Shown here piece by piece: positions 17,217 to 26,234 of a stretch of DNA of 64,000 bases. Source of the stretch: Maridesulfovibrio hydrothermalis AM13 = DSM 14728 (lineage in GTDB: Bacteria > Desulfobacterota > Desulfovibrionia > Desulfovibrionales > Desulfovibrionaceae); NCBI RefSeq assembly GCF_000331025.1, contig NC_020055.1, positions 2,451,370 to 2,515,369 on the forward strand, given 5' to 3'. The notes beneath the pieces are model-generated. The model was not told where the DNA came from. It searched no databases and worked only from the letters and a program-made list of their open reading frames with translations. The first letter of the stretch is position 1. Each line of letters starts with the position of its first letter. A program made the position numbers and the translations under genes.

Positions 17217-18845
17217 TTATTCAAAAAAAGGTTGCCCCGCGGTATCAAAAATATTCGGCTTTGAGTTTATATTGACTTCTTTCATATCAAGCAGACCGGA
17301 TTTTATAACGTCGCGAACTTTAATGAAAGTTTCAACTTTTTCGGGTGATTTACCGAGCATAATGTATCCGTCACCACCTCTTGTCAGGTAGGAGTTTGTA
17401 GCTATTGAATATTTTTGATCTGGTTTTATTTTACGAAACTTACCGGATTCATCTTTGATTTTTATATTTGAAATTCTGCTTCCAGGAACCTTGATCTTAA
17501 CCGGCTTGCCGATTGAGTTGATTTCAAGGGACTGCGGTGTTTTTTTAAGGTCCAGAGTATAGTGCAGTCCTGAAGTTTGTAAAAAAGCTCCAGAGGGTTC
17601 CGGGAGTTTATGCACTGAGCGTTCAAGAATCTGTTTAATGGTTTTGCCAGTCACCTTCAGCACGGTGACGGTATTGCCAAAGGGAAACATTGCGTTAATA
17701 TCTTCTCCATTTACAGGGCCGGCTGGAATTATGTTGTCTCCGCGAATTCCACCGCTATTTTGAAAAGCTATATCTGTTTTGAATTTGTCTCGTATTATAG
17801 AACTTACCAGCTGACCTATGGGGGCTGTGCGGGTGCGGATGAATCCTACCTTGGTATCCAGTGCAATTTTTGAAGTTGCGACAATTTGGTGTGAATTTTT
17901 ACCCTCAAGTTGTGAGTTGATATAATCTAGAATTTCTTTTTTCGGTTTTGTCTGGTCGGTGATGGGGATCATAGTCCATTCATGTTCACCGATAGCATCG
18001 TTTGCCATTTTAATTTTAAGAATGCCTACATACCGTCCATGATCTCCGCACTGGACCATAAGCCCGGGGGTGGGGGCATCCCGTGCAATAATTTCCTGTC
18101 CGGGAAAGATGTCTTTGTGGCTTTGCCCGCCGCAGATGATGTCAATTTCAGGAACTGCTTCCAGTATCTTTTTCTGATCTTTTAAAGTCAGATGGCTTAG
18201 CAATATAATTAAATCTGCATTATCTTCCCGTTTAAGTTTAAGGGCTGTAGTTCTGGCTGATTTTATGATGTCGGGATTAATCGATATACCGGAACCGGGA
18301 TTTGAGATCATTGTTAAGTCGGGCAGCATCATTCCCATAAACCCGACTTTAAGGAAATTTTTTTCAATAATGATGGATTTCTGAATATATTTTTGTAGAC
18401 GGTTGTTTTGAGCAATATTAATATTGCTCAAAACGGTGGGGAATTTTTTGTTATTCAAACATTTTACGAGAAAATTTGACCCCCGGTCGAATTCATGATT
18501 TCCCAGTGTGGAGACGTCAAAACCCATCATATTCATTGTGCCGAAAACAACTTTACCTTGCTGGTTGGTCAAGGATTCGCCCATGAGGTCATCACCGGTG
18601 GCAACAGTGAAAGTAATATCCGGATATTTTTTTCTATATGATTCAAATATTGAGTGAATTCTTGCAAATCCTCCGAAAGTCCGTACCATCGCAGGATTGT
18701 TCCGGTCACCTTCCTCTTTGGCAGGGAGCAGCTGACCATTTAATCCAGATGTTGTCAGAAAGACAAGATCCCATCTGGCGGCAAATCCTGAGGAAGGAGT
18801 TAGTAAGATAGTAAAGATTGCTGTTATTATGATGTAGTACCGCAT
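17217..18845 (-). CDS. 5'-nucleotidase/UshA-like periplasmic protein with altered first metal motif
   Basis: A 542-residue exported protein of the calcineurin-like phosphoesterase plus 5'-nucleotidase C-terminal family, which normally removes phosphate from nucleotides in the periplasm. A signal peptide ends near GFAA (residue 23). Metal-site motifs are visible as GDDLMGES, GNHEFDRG and GGQSHKD, and the substrate domain as FQNSGGIRGD and TRGGDGYIML. The first motif, normally NDxHG, reads TSGLNG (residues 32-37), so the first Asp and His ligands are replaced by Gly and Asn. The DNA codons (tct gga tta aat ggt) confirm this. The enzyme may be altered or inactive. Monocistronic. Confidence 0.85.
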   Translation of the reverse strand: MRYYIIITAIFTILLTPSSGFAARWDLVFLTTSGLNGQLLPAKEEGDRNNPAMVRTFGGFARIHSIFESYRKKYPDITFTVATGDDLMGESLTNQQGKVVFGTMNMMGFDVSTLGNHEFDRGSNFLVKCLNNKKFPTVLSNINIAQNNRLQKYIQKSIIIEKNFLKVGFMGMMLPDLTMISNPGSGISINPDIIKSARTTALKLKREDNADLIILLSHLTLKDQKKILEAVPEIDIICGGQSHKDIFPGQEIIARDAPTPGLMVQCGDHGRYVGILKIKMANDAIGEHEWTMIPITDQTKPKKEILDYINSQLEGKNSHQIVATSKIALDTKVGFIRTRTAPIGQLVSSIIRDKFKTDIAFQNSGGIRGDNIIPAGPVNGEDINAMFPFGNTVTVLKVTGKTIKQILERSVHKLPEPSGAFLQTSGLHYTLDLKKTPQSLEINSIGKPVKIKVPGSRISNIKIKDESGKFRKIKPDQKYSIATNSYLTRGGDGYIMLGKSPEKVETFIKVRDVIKSGLLDMKEVNINSKPNIFDTAGQPFFE

Positions 18846-19001
18846 AAATGTTCTCTACTTTATTTGTATGAGGTTGGTGTAAAACTGAAAGTATATATCA
18901 AGTAGACACTAGTATTTTGTATATATATAGTTTTGTATGTCACTTTTAGAATTTTTTCCACCCCTGTGTGGATAATATATCATACTTGAGGTTTATTTTA
19001 T

Positions 19002-20234
19002 ATGAAATTGATCGTGAGAAGCGTAAAGTTACTGTTGTTTTTGATTGTATTAATGGTGGCGTTTATAGTATCAGGTTGTGCAACAAGAACTTCCACCAGA
19101 ATTCCGGCAACTCCAGTCAAAGACTTTGTAAAGATCGACAGTTCTCAGGTTAAGGGGTTGATAAATAGAGTTTACGCACAAAGCGGTTCTGATTTTTCCT
19201 GGATGGATTTGCAAAAGGGTGTGGAGTATAATTTAAAATATCTATCCCGCAAATCCGGAAACAAAGTTGCAGCCAGATATGGCAAAACGGAAATTACCTG
19301 GGAGATGTTGCGTCGAACCAATGAAGAATTTTTAGATATTCTTCCTCGCCTTGAAACTTCCCCTGAGCTTCTGGAAGAAAATTTTGTCTGGTTTGAACTT
19401 TCTCCGCGTACTCTTTTGACTGGTTATTATGAACCGTATCTTGAGGCATCACTTACGCCGGACCCGGCTTATCCATACCCGCTTTACAGCGTGCCTTCCG
19501 ATCTGAAAAAATTGGATCTCGGAAAGTTTCACCATCGCTGGAAGGGGCAGCAGCTATTGTATCGCGTTGAGAATGAGAAGGTTATGCCCTATCATGATCG
19601 TGAAGCAATTGATTTCAATGGCGCATTAGAAGGACAGGGGCTTGAAGTTGCCTGGGTCAAGGATCTTGTTGACGTTTTTATTTTACAGATTCAAGGCTCG
19701 GGGCGGCTGATTCTTCCTGACGGAACAGTCAAGCATGTTCTCTATGCAGGTAAAAACGGATTGAAGTATGTCTCGCTTGGAAAAGTTCTGATTCAGCGTG
19801 GCCTGCTCTCCAAAGAAGGCATGAGTATGCAGAAGATCAGGTCTTTCCTCAAAGAGAATCCACAATATGTTGAAGACCTGCTGAAAACTAATCCGAGTTA
19901 TGTATTTTTCAGAATTGATGATGAAGGACCATTCGGTTCTATGAATGCTCCGCTTACGCCTATGATAAGCGTAGCGACTGACAGTAAAGTACTGCCTCTC
20001 GGCACGCTTGCTCTGCTGACAACGCGACTCCCTGAACAGGGGGAGAAGGGCAAAACTCCGTTCGCCGGAATTGTAATGGCTCAGGATAGGGGCGGGGCCA
20101 TCAAGGGAACACGGGTGGATCTGTTTTGCGGTTCCGGAAGCGATGCGGAATTTCTCGCCGGGCATCTTACTTCGTGGTCACATATTTATGTTCCCGTCAG
20201 TCGCAAGTATTTTGAGGAAAAAGAAGAGCAGTAA
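19002..20234 (+). CDS. mltA: Membrane-bound lytic murein transglycosylase A
   Basis: Cleaves peptidoglycan glycan strands with formation of 1,6-anhydromuramic acid, at the outer membrane. The 410-residue precursor has a lipoprotein signal with lipobox VSGC at about residues 23-26. The MltA domain begins around LTGYYEPYLEASL. The C-terminal 3D domain holds the catalytic Asp in AQDRGGAIKGTRVDLFCGSG. The next gene starts 5 bases downstream, so they are co-transcribed. No plus-strand gene lies immediately upstream, so the promoter should be in 18846-19001. Confidence 0.93.
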   Translation: MKLIVRSVKLLLFLIVLMVAFIVSGCATRTSTRIPATPVKDFVKIDSSQVKGLINRVYAQSGSDFSWMDLQKGVEYNLKYLSRKSGNKVAARYGKTEITWEMLRRTNEEFLDILPRLETSPELLEENFVWFELSPRTLLTGYYEPYLEASLTPDPAYPYPLYSVPSDLKKLDLGKFHHRWKGQQLLYRVENEKVMPYHDREAIDFNGALEGQGLEVAWVKDLVDVFILQIQGSGRLILPDGTVKHVLYAGKNGLKYVSLGKVLIQRGLLSKEGMSMQKIRSFLKENPQYVEDLLKTNPSYVFFRIDDEGPFGSMNAPLTPMISVATDSKVLPLGTLALLTTRLPEQGEKGKTPFAGIVMAQDRGGAIKGTRVDLFCGSGSDAEFLAGHLTSWSHIYVPVSRKYFEEKEEQ

Positions 20235-20239
20235 AAGAA

Positions 20240-20983
20240 ATGAAAGTCTGTATTACCCATATTTTTCATAATTGCTTTGTGCTGGACGCAGGGACTTCAA
20301 GTTATGTTTTTGATATTCCGGCAAAAAGGTTCAGAACCGGACGGGCGTTTGAAGCCTTACAGAAAACTATAGCAGATCAAGATGTGACGGTTTTTTTTAC
20401 CCACAGTCATTTAGATCATTTTGCGCCTGATTATGTAGAAGTATGTAGTACGGCAAAATCTCTTAAAGCAGTCATATCAGATGATATAGAAGAGATGTAT
20501 CCAGAGCTTTCATTTCGCAATGCACTCATAGTAGAGCCTGACGAAAAGTATTCTTATGGTGATGTAGAAATAGAGACACTTATGTCCAATGATTTAGGTG
20601 TGGCCTTTATTTTTAAAACTAGAGAAGGTCTTAAAGTATATAATGGCGGAGACCTTGCCTGCTGGGACTGGGAAACGGCATCTCCTGCCGAGCGGAATTT
20701 TACCCGTATTTTTTTTGAAGAGGCAGTAAACAGGATCGCCGACCGGCAGGTTCAAATTGCTTTTTCAAATGTTGATAGACGGTTGCAGAATCTTGCAGGC
20801 GGCCCGCAATTTATTGATAAAGTACAGCCGCAGGTCTTTGTACCTACTCACGCATTTGGCAGAACACAGTGGCTCGAAGGTATTCATGAAAAGCTCGGTT
20901 TAGATAAAGAAAGGTGTTTTATTTATCGAAGGCCGGGAGATTCAATGTGTTTCGAGGTGGATATATCCAGGAAAGGCCAATAA
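20240..20983 (+). CDS. Metallo-beta-lactamase-fold hydrolase
   Basis: A 247-residue cytoplasmic MBL-fold protein. The zinc motif is THSHLDHF near residue 55, followed by a GGDLACWDW region and a late His in FVPTHAFGRTQW. The UlaG-like group is the nearest type I can suggest, but no substrate is evident. It follows mltA by 5 bases and ends before an intrinsic terminator. RNA-processing signatures of RNase J/CPSF type are absent. Confidence 0.8.
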   Translation: MKVCITHIFHNCFVLDAGTSSYVFDIPAKRFRTGRAFEALQKTIADQDVTVFFTHSHLDHFAPDYVEVCSTAKSLKAVISDDIEEMYPELSFRNALIVEPDEKYSYGDVEIETLMSNDLGVAFIFKTREGLKVYNGGDLACWDWETASPAERNFTRIFFEEAVNRIADRQVQIAFSNVDRRLQNLAGGPQFIDKVQPQVFVPTHAFGRTQWLEGIHEKLGLDKERCFIYRRPGDSMCFEVDISRKGQ

Positions 20984-21007
20984 GGATCAAAAAACTGTTG
21001 ATTACAT

Positions 21008-21043
21008 AAAAGCCCGGTTACTCTAAGTAACCGGGCTTTTTTT
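21008..21043 (+). terminator. Intrinsic terminator of mltA and the MBL gene
   Basis: AAAGCCCGGTTAC pairs with GTAACCGGGCTTT around a 4-6 base loop, followed by a run of seven T. Confidence 0.9.
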
Positions 21044-21205
21044 CTCACGATCAGCAGTGCTTATGCTTGCAGCATTCGTTTCAAACCAAAAGTTTCGGGA
21101 TTCCTGTGTTAGTCCTTTGGCAAGCAGTTTTCCTGCTAGTTTCAAGGATAATGACAGTGGAACCTTTTTCAAATGGTTTGAGCTGCCGGATGCACAGCCT
21201 GTTTT

Positions 21206-21901
21206 CTACTCAGGATAACTTGAAACACCGCCATGAGCAGCAGACCACTCAACGGGGTTGTTCAGGAACTTCTCAACTTCGTCAATAGTCTTGGCATCGA
21301 AGTAGCTTTCCTTTTTGCAAACTTCCAGAATATCCCACCATGTTGCAAGAGAGAGCATTTCCAGTCCTGCTTCGGCAAGGGTTTCTTTAGTATTGGGGAA
21401 AATTCCGTAGTGGAACAGCACGAATGTGTGGGTGCACTCTGCTCCGGCACGGCGCAGAGCCTGTGCAAAGTTGATTTTACTGCGTCCGTCTGTGGTTAAG
21501 TCTTCAACCAGCAGAACCTTGGAACCTTCAGCGAAATCACCTTCGATCTGAGCGTCACGTCCGAATCCTTTTGGTTTTTTGCGCACGTACTGCATCGGCA
21601 GCATGAGACGGTCAGACAACCATGCGGCGAAGGGGATACCTGCGGTTTCCCCACCGGCTACGCAGTCGATGGATTCGAACCCGCATTCTCTGACGATAAC
21701 GGACGCGCCGAAATCCATCAGTGTCTGGCGGACACGGGGAAATGAAATAAGTTTACGGCAGTCGATGTAGACAGGACTGGCCCAGCCGGAAGTGAACTTG
21801 AAAGGTTCATCAGCTCTGAAGTGAACAGCTTCAACTTCAATGAGCATCTTCGCTGTGATTTCAGCGATAATCTTTTTGTCAGGAAAACTGGTAGGAACCA
21901 T
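21206..21901 (-). CDS. pyrE: Orotate phosphoribosyltransferase
   Basis: Joins orotate and PRPP to make orotidine 5'-phosphate, the fifth step of UMP synthesis. The PRPP motif reads [15 protein letters not shown], a normal PRTase loop. The N-terminal half has [20 protein letters not shown], which binds orotate in the family. I start at ATG 21901, after AAAGGAG, not at the longer 21970 frame that runs through a terminator hairpin. The protein has 231 residues. It is the last gene of a run with TRAP, M20 hydrolase and pyrC, behind the hairpin at 21935-21963. Confidence 0.92.
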   Translation of the reverse strand: MVPTSFPDKKIIAEITAKMLIEVEAVHFRADEPFKFTSGWASPVYIDCRKLISFPRVRQTLMDFGASVIVRECGFESIDCVAGGETAGIPFAAWLSDRLMLPMQYVRKKPKGFGRDAQIEGDFAEGSKVLLVEDLTTDGRSKINFAQALRRAGAECTHTFVLFHYGIFPNTKETLAEAGLEMLSLATWWDILEVCKKESYFDAKTIDEVEKFLNNPVEWSAAHGGVSSYPE

Positions 21902-21929
21902 TTTTTCTCCTTTGTTGTTTTTATAGCGG

Positions 21930-21963
21930 AAAAAAGGCTGAACCGAATATAACGGCTCAGCCT
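21930..21963 (-). terminator. Terminator/attenuator between pyrC and pyrE
   Basis: On the minus strand AGGCTGAGCCG pairs with CGGTTCAGCCT (one mismatch), followed by six T. It lies in the 65-base gap between pyrC stop (21967) and pyrE start (21901) and would reduce pyrE expression unless read through. Confidence 0.8.
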
Positions 21964-21966
21964 CTA

Positions 21967-23010
21967 TCAATCAACCAATTCCCAATAAAGGGGAGTATCC
22001 GGTTTGAATATCTTAACGACATCATTTCCGGCTACAATCTGCCCTTCCATTTCAACAGGGTGTTCTCGTTTGGCCAAAGTAACAGTGCTGCCATTGGGAG
22101 AAAGCCCATAGAATCTGGCTCCGTAAATGGAAGCGAATCCTTCAAGTTTATCAAGAGCCTTAAGCTCATCAAAAACCTGAGTCACGTAACCAATTGATGT
22201 GGGGGCATTAAAAATACCGGCCGCTGCGCCTGCTTTTTCCTTGCTTCTTGAAGGATGCGGGGCGGAGTCTGTGCCGAGGAAAAATCTTTCATCTCCTGAA
22301 GTTGCTGCTTCACGGATGGCGTTTCGATCTTCAAATGTTTTGGCAACGGGCAGGCAGTACATATATGGATTCATGCCGCCTTTAAACAGGTCGTTGCGGG
22401 TCAGAAGAAGGTGGTGAGGGGTTATGGTCGCAACCATATTTTCATCCTGATCAAAAACATAATCAACAGCTATTTTACTGGTCAGGTGTTCAAAGATGAT
22501 TTTCAGTTCTGGAAAATCCTGATGTACCGGCTCCAGTACTCTGTCAATGAAAACTGCTTCGCGGTCAAAAACATCGACATCCGGATCAACTACTTCACCG
22601 TGTACAGAAAGGGGAAGTCCAATTTCCTGCATGGCTTCCAGCACCGGATATACATTTTTGATGTCTGTAACTCCGCTGGCGGAATTTGTAGTGGCCCCTG
22701 CCGGGAAAAGTTTTACGGCATGAAATGCTTTGACCGCGTAGGCGGCATGAATATCTTCAGGAGAAGTTGAATCTGTGAGATAGCAGGTCATAAGCGGTTC
22801 AAAACGGGAACCTTCAGGCCGTACTTCTATGATGCGTTTGCGATATTCTTCAGCCATAACGGCGTTGGTGACCGGGGGCATGAGGTTCGGCATGATGATA
22901 GCACGCCCGTAGATTCTGGAAGTAGCAGGAAGCACAGCCGCAAGCATTTCTCCATCGCGCAGATGAAGATGCCAGTCATCAGGTCTTATGATGGTGATTT
23001 CAGTGTTCAT
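21967..23010 (-). CDS. pyrC: Dihydroorotase (type II, E. coli-like)
   Basis: Interconverts N-carbamoyl-L-aspartate and dihydroorotate. The 347 residues match the homodimeric E. coli type. The zinc-binding start is [10 protein letters not shown] (residues 11-20), with further ligands expected from KLFPAGAT (carboxylated Lys), HGEVVD and FEHLTS, and the catalytic Asp in GTDSAPHPS. Its start overlaps the end of the M20 hydrolase gene by four bases (ATGA), so the two are translationally coupled. That coupling to a carbamoylase-type enzyme is unusual for a purely biosynthetic pyrC. Confidence 0.94.
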   Translation of the reverse strand: MNTEITIIRPDDWHLHLRDGEMLAAVLPATSRIYGRAIIMPNLMPPVTNAVMAEEYRKRIIEVRPEGSRFEPLMTCYLTDSTSPEDIHAAYAVKAFHAVKLFPAGATTNSASGVTDIKNVYPVLEAMQEIGLPLSVHGEVVDPDVDVFDREAVFIDRVLEPVHQDFPELKIIFEHLTSKIAVDYVFDQDENMVATITPHHLLLTRNDLFKGGMNPYMYCLPVAKTFEDRNAIREAATSGDERFFLGTDSAPHPSRSKEKAGAAAGIFNAPTSIGYVTQVFDELKALDKLEGFASIYGARFYGLSPNGSTVTLAKREHPVEMEGQIVAGNDVVKIFKPDTPLYWELVD

Positions 23011-24335
23011 TTTTTGAACTCCGTTATTGTGCGGTAAAGTACTGATATGCCCCTCATGAAGTCTTCTATGTCCATTTCTTCTTCGGGGTTGTGGGAGCCA
23101 TTGCGGTTTCTCACAAAAATCATTCCGGTAGAAACTCCGGCATTGGCAAAAAGTGATGCGTCATGTCCTGCTCCGCTAGGAATAGCTTCTACAGGTAACC
23201 CTTCTTCTAGGCAAGCATTGTTTATGCGTTCCACAATATCTTGATCCAGAACAGCTGGCGGAGTCTTGACCGGTTTGTCAAATTCAAAGTCAACTCTGCG
23301 CTCATAGGTGATGGTTGCACATTCTGAATGAAGCAGTGCTTCGATAGCTGCAAGAGTATGTTCATACTGGCTTCGTGCTTCAAAGCTGAAAGTCACTTCG
23401 CCGGGAATACGGGACATTGCATGGTTTTGCGGATTGGTGGACAGAATTCCGGTTGTGGCAACCAGATCTCCGCCGTGTTGAAGAATTGTTGTCCAGTGGT
23501 CATCTATGCGGGTGATGAGTTCTGCTGTGGCAAAAACAGCATCATGACGCAACCAGCGCGGAACAGCACCGGAATGTCCGGCTTCACCGACACAGTGGAT
23601 TTCGCGATGACGAATATTGCCGCGAATTCCTGTAACTGCCGCAACAGGTAGATTGCGGGCAATCATCACCGGCCCCTGCTCAATGTGCAGTTCGAAAAAG
23701 GCTTTTATTTTGGAAGTGTCAATCAGAACTTCATTTGCCCCTATTCGTTCAACCTGCGCGCCGCAATCCGCCATATGTTCTTTAAGTGTGCGGCCGTCAT
23801 CACGCTGAGTAAGCTTTTGTTCCGACTCATCAAGCTTACCAAGAAGAGCTTTCGAACCTAGATAACAGGCACCAAACCATGCACTTTCTTCGCCGCGTAA
23901 AGCAATTACTTTAACAGGGATCTCGGGAGTTATGCCTGATCTTTTAAGCTCTATCAGACAGAGAAGTCCGGCAATGACTCCGGCTGCTCCATCGTAGTTT
24001 CCGCCTTGAGGCACGGAGTCAAGATGTGATCCAATCAAAATATATTCCTGATCCGCATCAATCTGTACCAGTTCAATGACAAGGTTCGCTGCTTCATCGC
24101 GTGAAGTTAGAAGTCCTTCTCCCTTTGCAAATTCTTCGATCATATCAAAAGCTTTGCTTTCCGCATCACCGTAAGAGGGGCGGGACACTCCGGCCTTGTC
24201 TCTGGACAGGGCTTCAAGGTCGGCAAATAGTTTTTCCGCTTCAGCTGTTAAGTGTCCAAGACTTGGTTGCGTCTGAGGCACAGGGTGCGGGGTCATGCTT
24301 TTGCCGGATGTATGGTCGTTGGCTCGTATGTTCAT
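23007..24335 (-). CDS. M20-family Zn hydrolase (N-carbamoyl-amino-acid hydrolase / allantoate amidohydrolase type)
   Basis: A 442-residue two-zinc hydrolase of the amidase/carbamoylase (AtzC/HyuC/AllC) group, which removes ureido or carbamoyl groups. Visible motifs are GSHLDSVPQGGNYDGAAGV (zinc His and bridging Asp), ALRGEESAWFG (catalytic Glu pair), FFELHIEQGPV, and the C-terminal SGAGHDASLFA. It lies between dctM and pyrC and overlaps pyrC by four bases, so its substrate is likely tied to N-carbamoyl-aspartate or another ureido acid. A ureidosuccinase role is my inference. The start at 24335 has a weak AGGT site. Confidence 0.87.
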   Translation of the reverse strand: MNIRANDHTSGKSMTPHPVPQTQPSLGHLTAEAEKLFADLEALSRDKAGVSRPSYGDAESKAFDMIEEFAKGEGLLTSRDEAANLVIELVQIDADQEYILIGSHLDSVPQGGNYDGAAGVIAGLLCLIELKRSGITPEIPVKVIALRGEESAWFGACYLGSKALLGKLDESEQKLTQRDDGRTLKEHMADCGAQVERIGANEVLIDTSKIKAFFELHIEQGPVMIARNLPVAAVTGIRGNIRHREIHCVGEAGHSGAVPRWLRHDAVFATAELITRIDDHWTTILQHGGDLVATTGILSTNPQNHAMSRIPGEVTFSFEARSQYEHTLAAIEALLHSECATITYERRVDFEFDKPVKTPPAVLDQDIVERINNACLEEGLPVEAIPSGAGHDASLFANAGVSTGMIFVRNRNGSHNPEEEMDIEDFMRGISVLYRTITEFKK

Positions 24336-24357
24336 ATGCGTTACCTAAACTATAGTT

Positions 24358-25635
24358 TTAGGGAGCAAGCAGGTTAGGCAAAAATGTTGCCAGTCCGGGG
24401 ACGTAGGTAACCAGAATCAATACCAGAATATTGATAAACAAAAATGGCCAAACACCGTTAATGATGGACATAACCGGTTTTTCCAGAGTGGAGGAAGCTA
24501 CAAAAATATCCAGTCCGAAGGGCGGAGTGATCATGCCGATACATATATTAAGGCAGACAATCTGACCGAAATGAATAGGATCGACACCCATGCTCAGTGC
24601 AACGGGGTAAAGAGGCGGTACCAGAATTAAAAGAGCCGAGTTAGGATCGATAAACATACCGGCAAGAAAGAAGGCGATGTTGACGATCATAAGAAAAGTA
24701 ATGGGGCCTGCGTCAATGGCTGTCAGAAAGTCGGTGATCAGCACCGGAACCTGAGCCAGAGTTACAAAGTAGGAAAGTACGCTGCCCATTGCCAGCAGGA
24801 TAAAAATGATGGTGGTTGATATTGCAGCACGTTCTGTGGTGCTGATTAGTCTGGAGAAGCTTAAATTTTTGTAAACAAAAGCTTCAATAATGATGGCGTA
24901 AACAACTGAAACAGCAGCCGCCTCAGTCGGAGTGAACAGGCCGGAGTAAATACCGCCGAGAATAATAACCGGAAGGCCAAGTGCCCAGGCGGCAGACCTG
25001 AAAACAGACAAGAAGGGGACTGTTGATTTTTCGCCTCTGCCGACACCTTTGCGGATGCTTTCAAAAATTACCAGACCGGCGAAAGCAAGGCCCAGAGTAA
25101 TACCGACGCCAAGGCCACCGATAAAAAGTCCGGTGATAGAAGTTCCGGTCATCCAGCCATAAATAATGAGAGTGATACTGGGCGGAATGAGTAGAGCTGT
25201 TTCCGCGCTAGAAATAATAAGGCCGAGGCTGAATTTTTCGCTGAATCCGGTTTTTCGCAGTTCGGGGTACATAAGTTTACCCATTGCCGCTACCGTTGCC
25301 GGAGCAGAACCGGAAACTGAACCAAAAGCCATAGAGCCGGCGATAGTTGTGTGGCCGATGCCGCCGAGCCTGTGCGCTGTGAAATGTTTGATCAGGTCAG
25401 TGAGTCTTTTGGCTATCTGTCCTGAGGCCATAAGTTCTGCGGCAAATATAAAAAAAGGAATTGCCAGCAAAGTGGAAAAGTTGATTCCGCCGACCAGTTT
25501 CTGAACAAGTACCGGATCAGGGATACGGGGAAAAAGAAAAGCTTTGGTCAGAAATGCAGGTACACCAAGCACCAGCAGCATTTCAAAACCGCAAACGAGC
25601 ATTGTGAGGGCGATAAGGATAATTACAGAAGTCAT
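24358..25635 (-). CDS. TRAP transporter large permease (DctM)
   Basis: The 12-helix large membrane subunit of a sodium-driven TRAP importer, 425 residues, typical length. Hydrophobic segments run throughout; the family stretch GSMAFGSVSGSAPATVAAMG is near residue 97 and the PPSITLIIYG segment near 151. Nothing is truncated. It follows dctQ by 19 bases and precedes the M20 hydrolase by 22 bases, so all are probably one transcript. AGG precedes the ATG. Confidence 0.93.
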   Translation of the reverse strand: MTSVIILIALTMLVCGFEMLLVLGVPAFLTKAFLFPRIPDPVLVQKLVGGINFSTLLAIPFFIFAAELMASGQIAKRLTDLIKHFTAHRLGGIGHTTIAGSMAFGSVSGSAPATVAAMGKLMYPELRKTGFSEKFSLGLIISSAETALLIPPSITLIIYGWMTGTSITGLFIGGLGVGITLGLAFAGLVIFESIRKGVGRGEKSTVPFLSVFRSAAWALGLPVIILGGIYSGLFTPTEAAAVSVVYAIIIEAFVYKNLSFSRLISTTERAAISTTIIFILLAMGSVLSYFVTLAQVPVLITDFLTAIDAGPITFLMIVNIAFFLAGMFIDPNSALLILVPPLYPVALSMGVDPIHFGQIVCLNICIGMITPPFGLDIFVASSTLEKPVMSIINGVWPFLFINILVLILVTYVPGLATFLPNLLAP

Positions 25636-25654
25636 TTTTTGCTACCTGCCTTTA

Positions 25655-26173
25655 CTACTTGGTCTGGGTGAGGATCGGGCGATTGTGACGGTCATTAATT
25701 CCGGCCAGTTCAAGGCCGTAGCGTAGAGCCAGCAGCAGAAATCCTATTGTGGGCGCAACATAAAGCCAGTACATGGGCAATCCCAGAGTCGGGCTGACCT
25801 GACCTGTGCGCATGACGAATTTGACAAGGGCAACTCCCAGCCATGAAAGGTAACAGCTGAAAACTATTCCGGTAAGGTTGATCAATGTCTGGATTATTTT
25901 GCGGGGCAGATCCGGCATTCTCTCAAGCAAAGTGGTAACTGCAACCTGACGGCCCCGTTCAAGAGCAAGACCCAGAGCCAGAAACACTGCCCAGACCATG
26001 AGCAGACGTGTAGCTTCATCTATCCATGCGAAAGTGCTTGAGTACTGGGGCATCATTTCACGAATCAGTACATTGAAAGTATAAAGGCCGACCATGATCA
26101 GATTTATGGATATGATCAAAGCCCGTTCAACAATTCGAATCCCGTCAAGCAGGGAACTCAGCAACTTACGCAT
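25655..26173 (-). CDS. TRAP transporter small permease (DctQ)
   Basis: The four-helix small membrane subunit of the TRAP importer, 172 residues. Four hydrophobic segments are visible, with the family motif region FAWIDEATRLLMVWAVFLAL near residues 42-61. The expected order dctP-dctQ-dctM is intact. A terminator-like hairpin separates it from dctP, so transporter subunits may be made in smaller amounts than the binding protein. Confidence 0.9.
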   Translation of the reverse strand: MRKLLSSLLDGIRIVERALIISINLIMVGLYTFNVLIREMMPQYSSTFAWIDEATRLLMVWAVFLALGLALERGRQVAVTTLLERMPDLPRKIIQTLINLTGIVFSCYLSWLGVALVKFVMRTGQVSPTLGLPMYWLYVAPTIGFLLLALRYGLELAGINDRHNRPILTQTK

Positions 26174-26190
26174 GACTTACTCCTAAAGAA

Positions 26191-26221
26191 AAAATACGGC
26201 GGGAAAATAAATTCCCGCCGT
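26191..26221 (-). terminator. Internal terminator between dctP and dctQ
   Basis: ACGGCGGGAA pairs with TTCCCGCCGT around a 6-base loop; on the minus strand ATTTTTTC follows. It likely gives partial termination after dctP. Confidence 0.8.
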
Positions 26222-26234
26222 TAATAAACAACAA

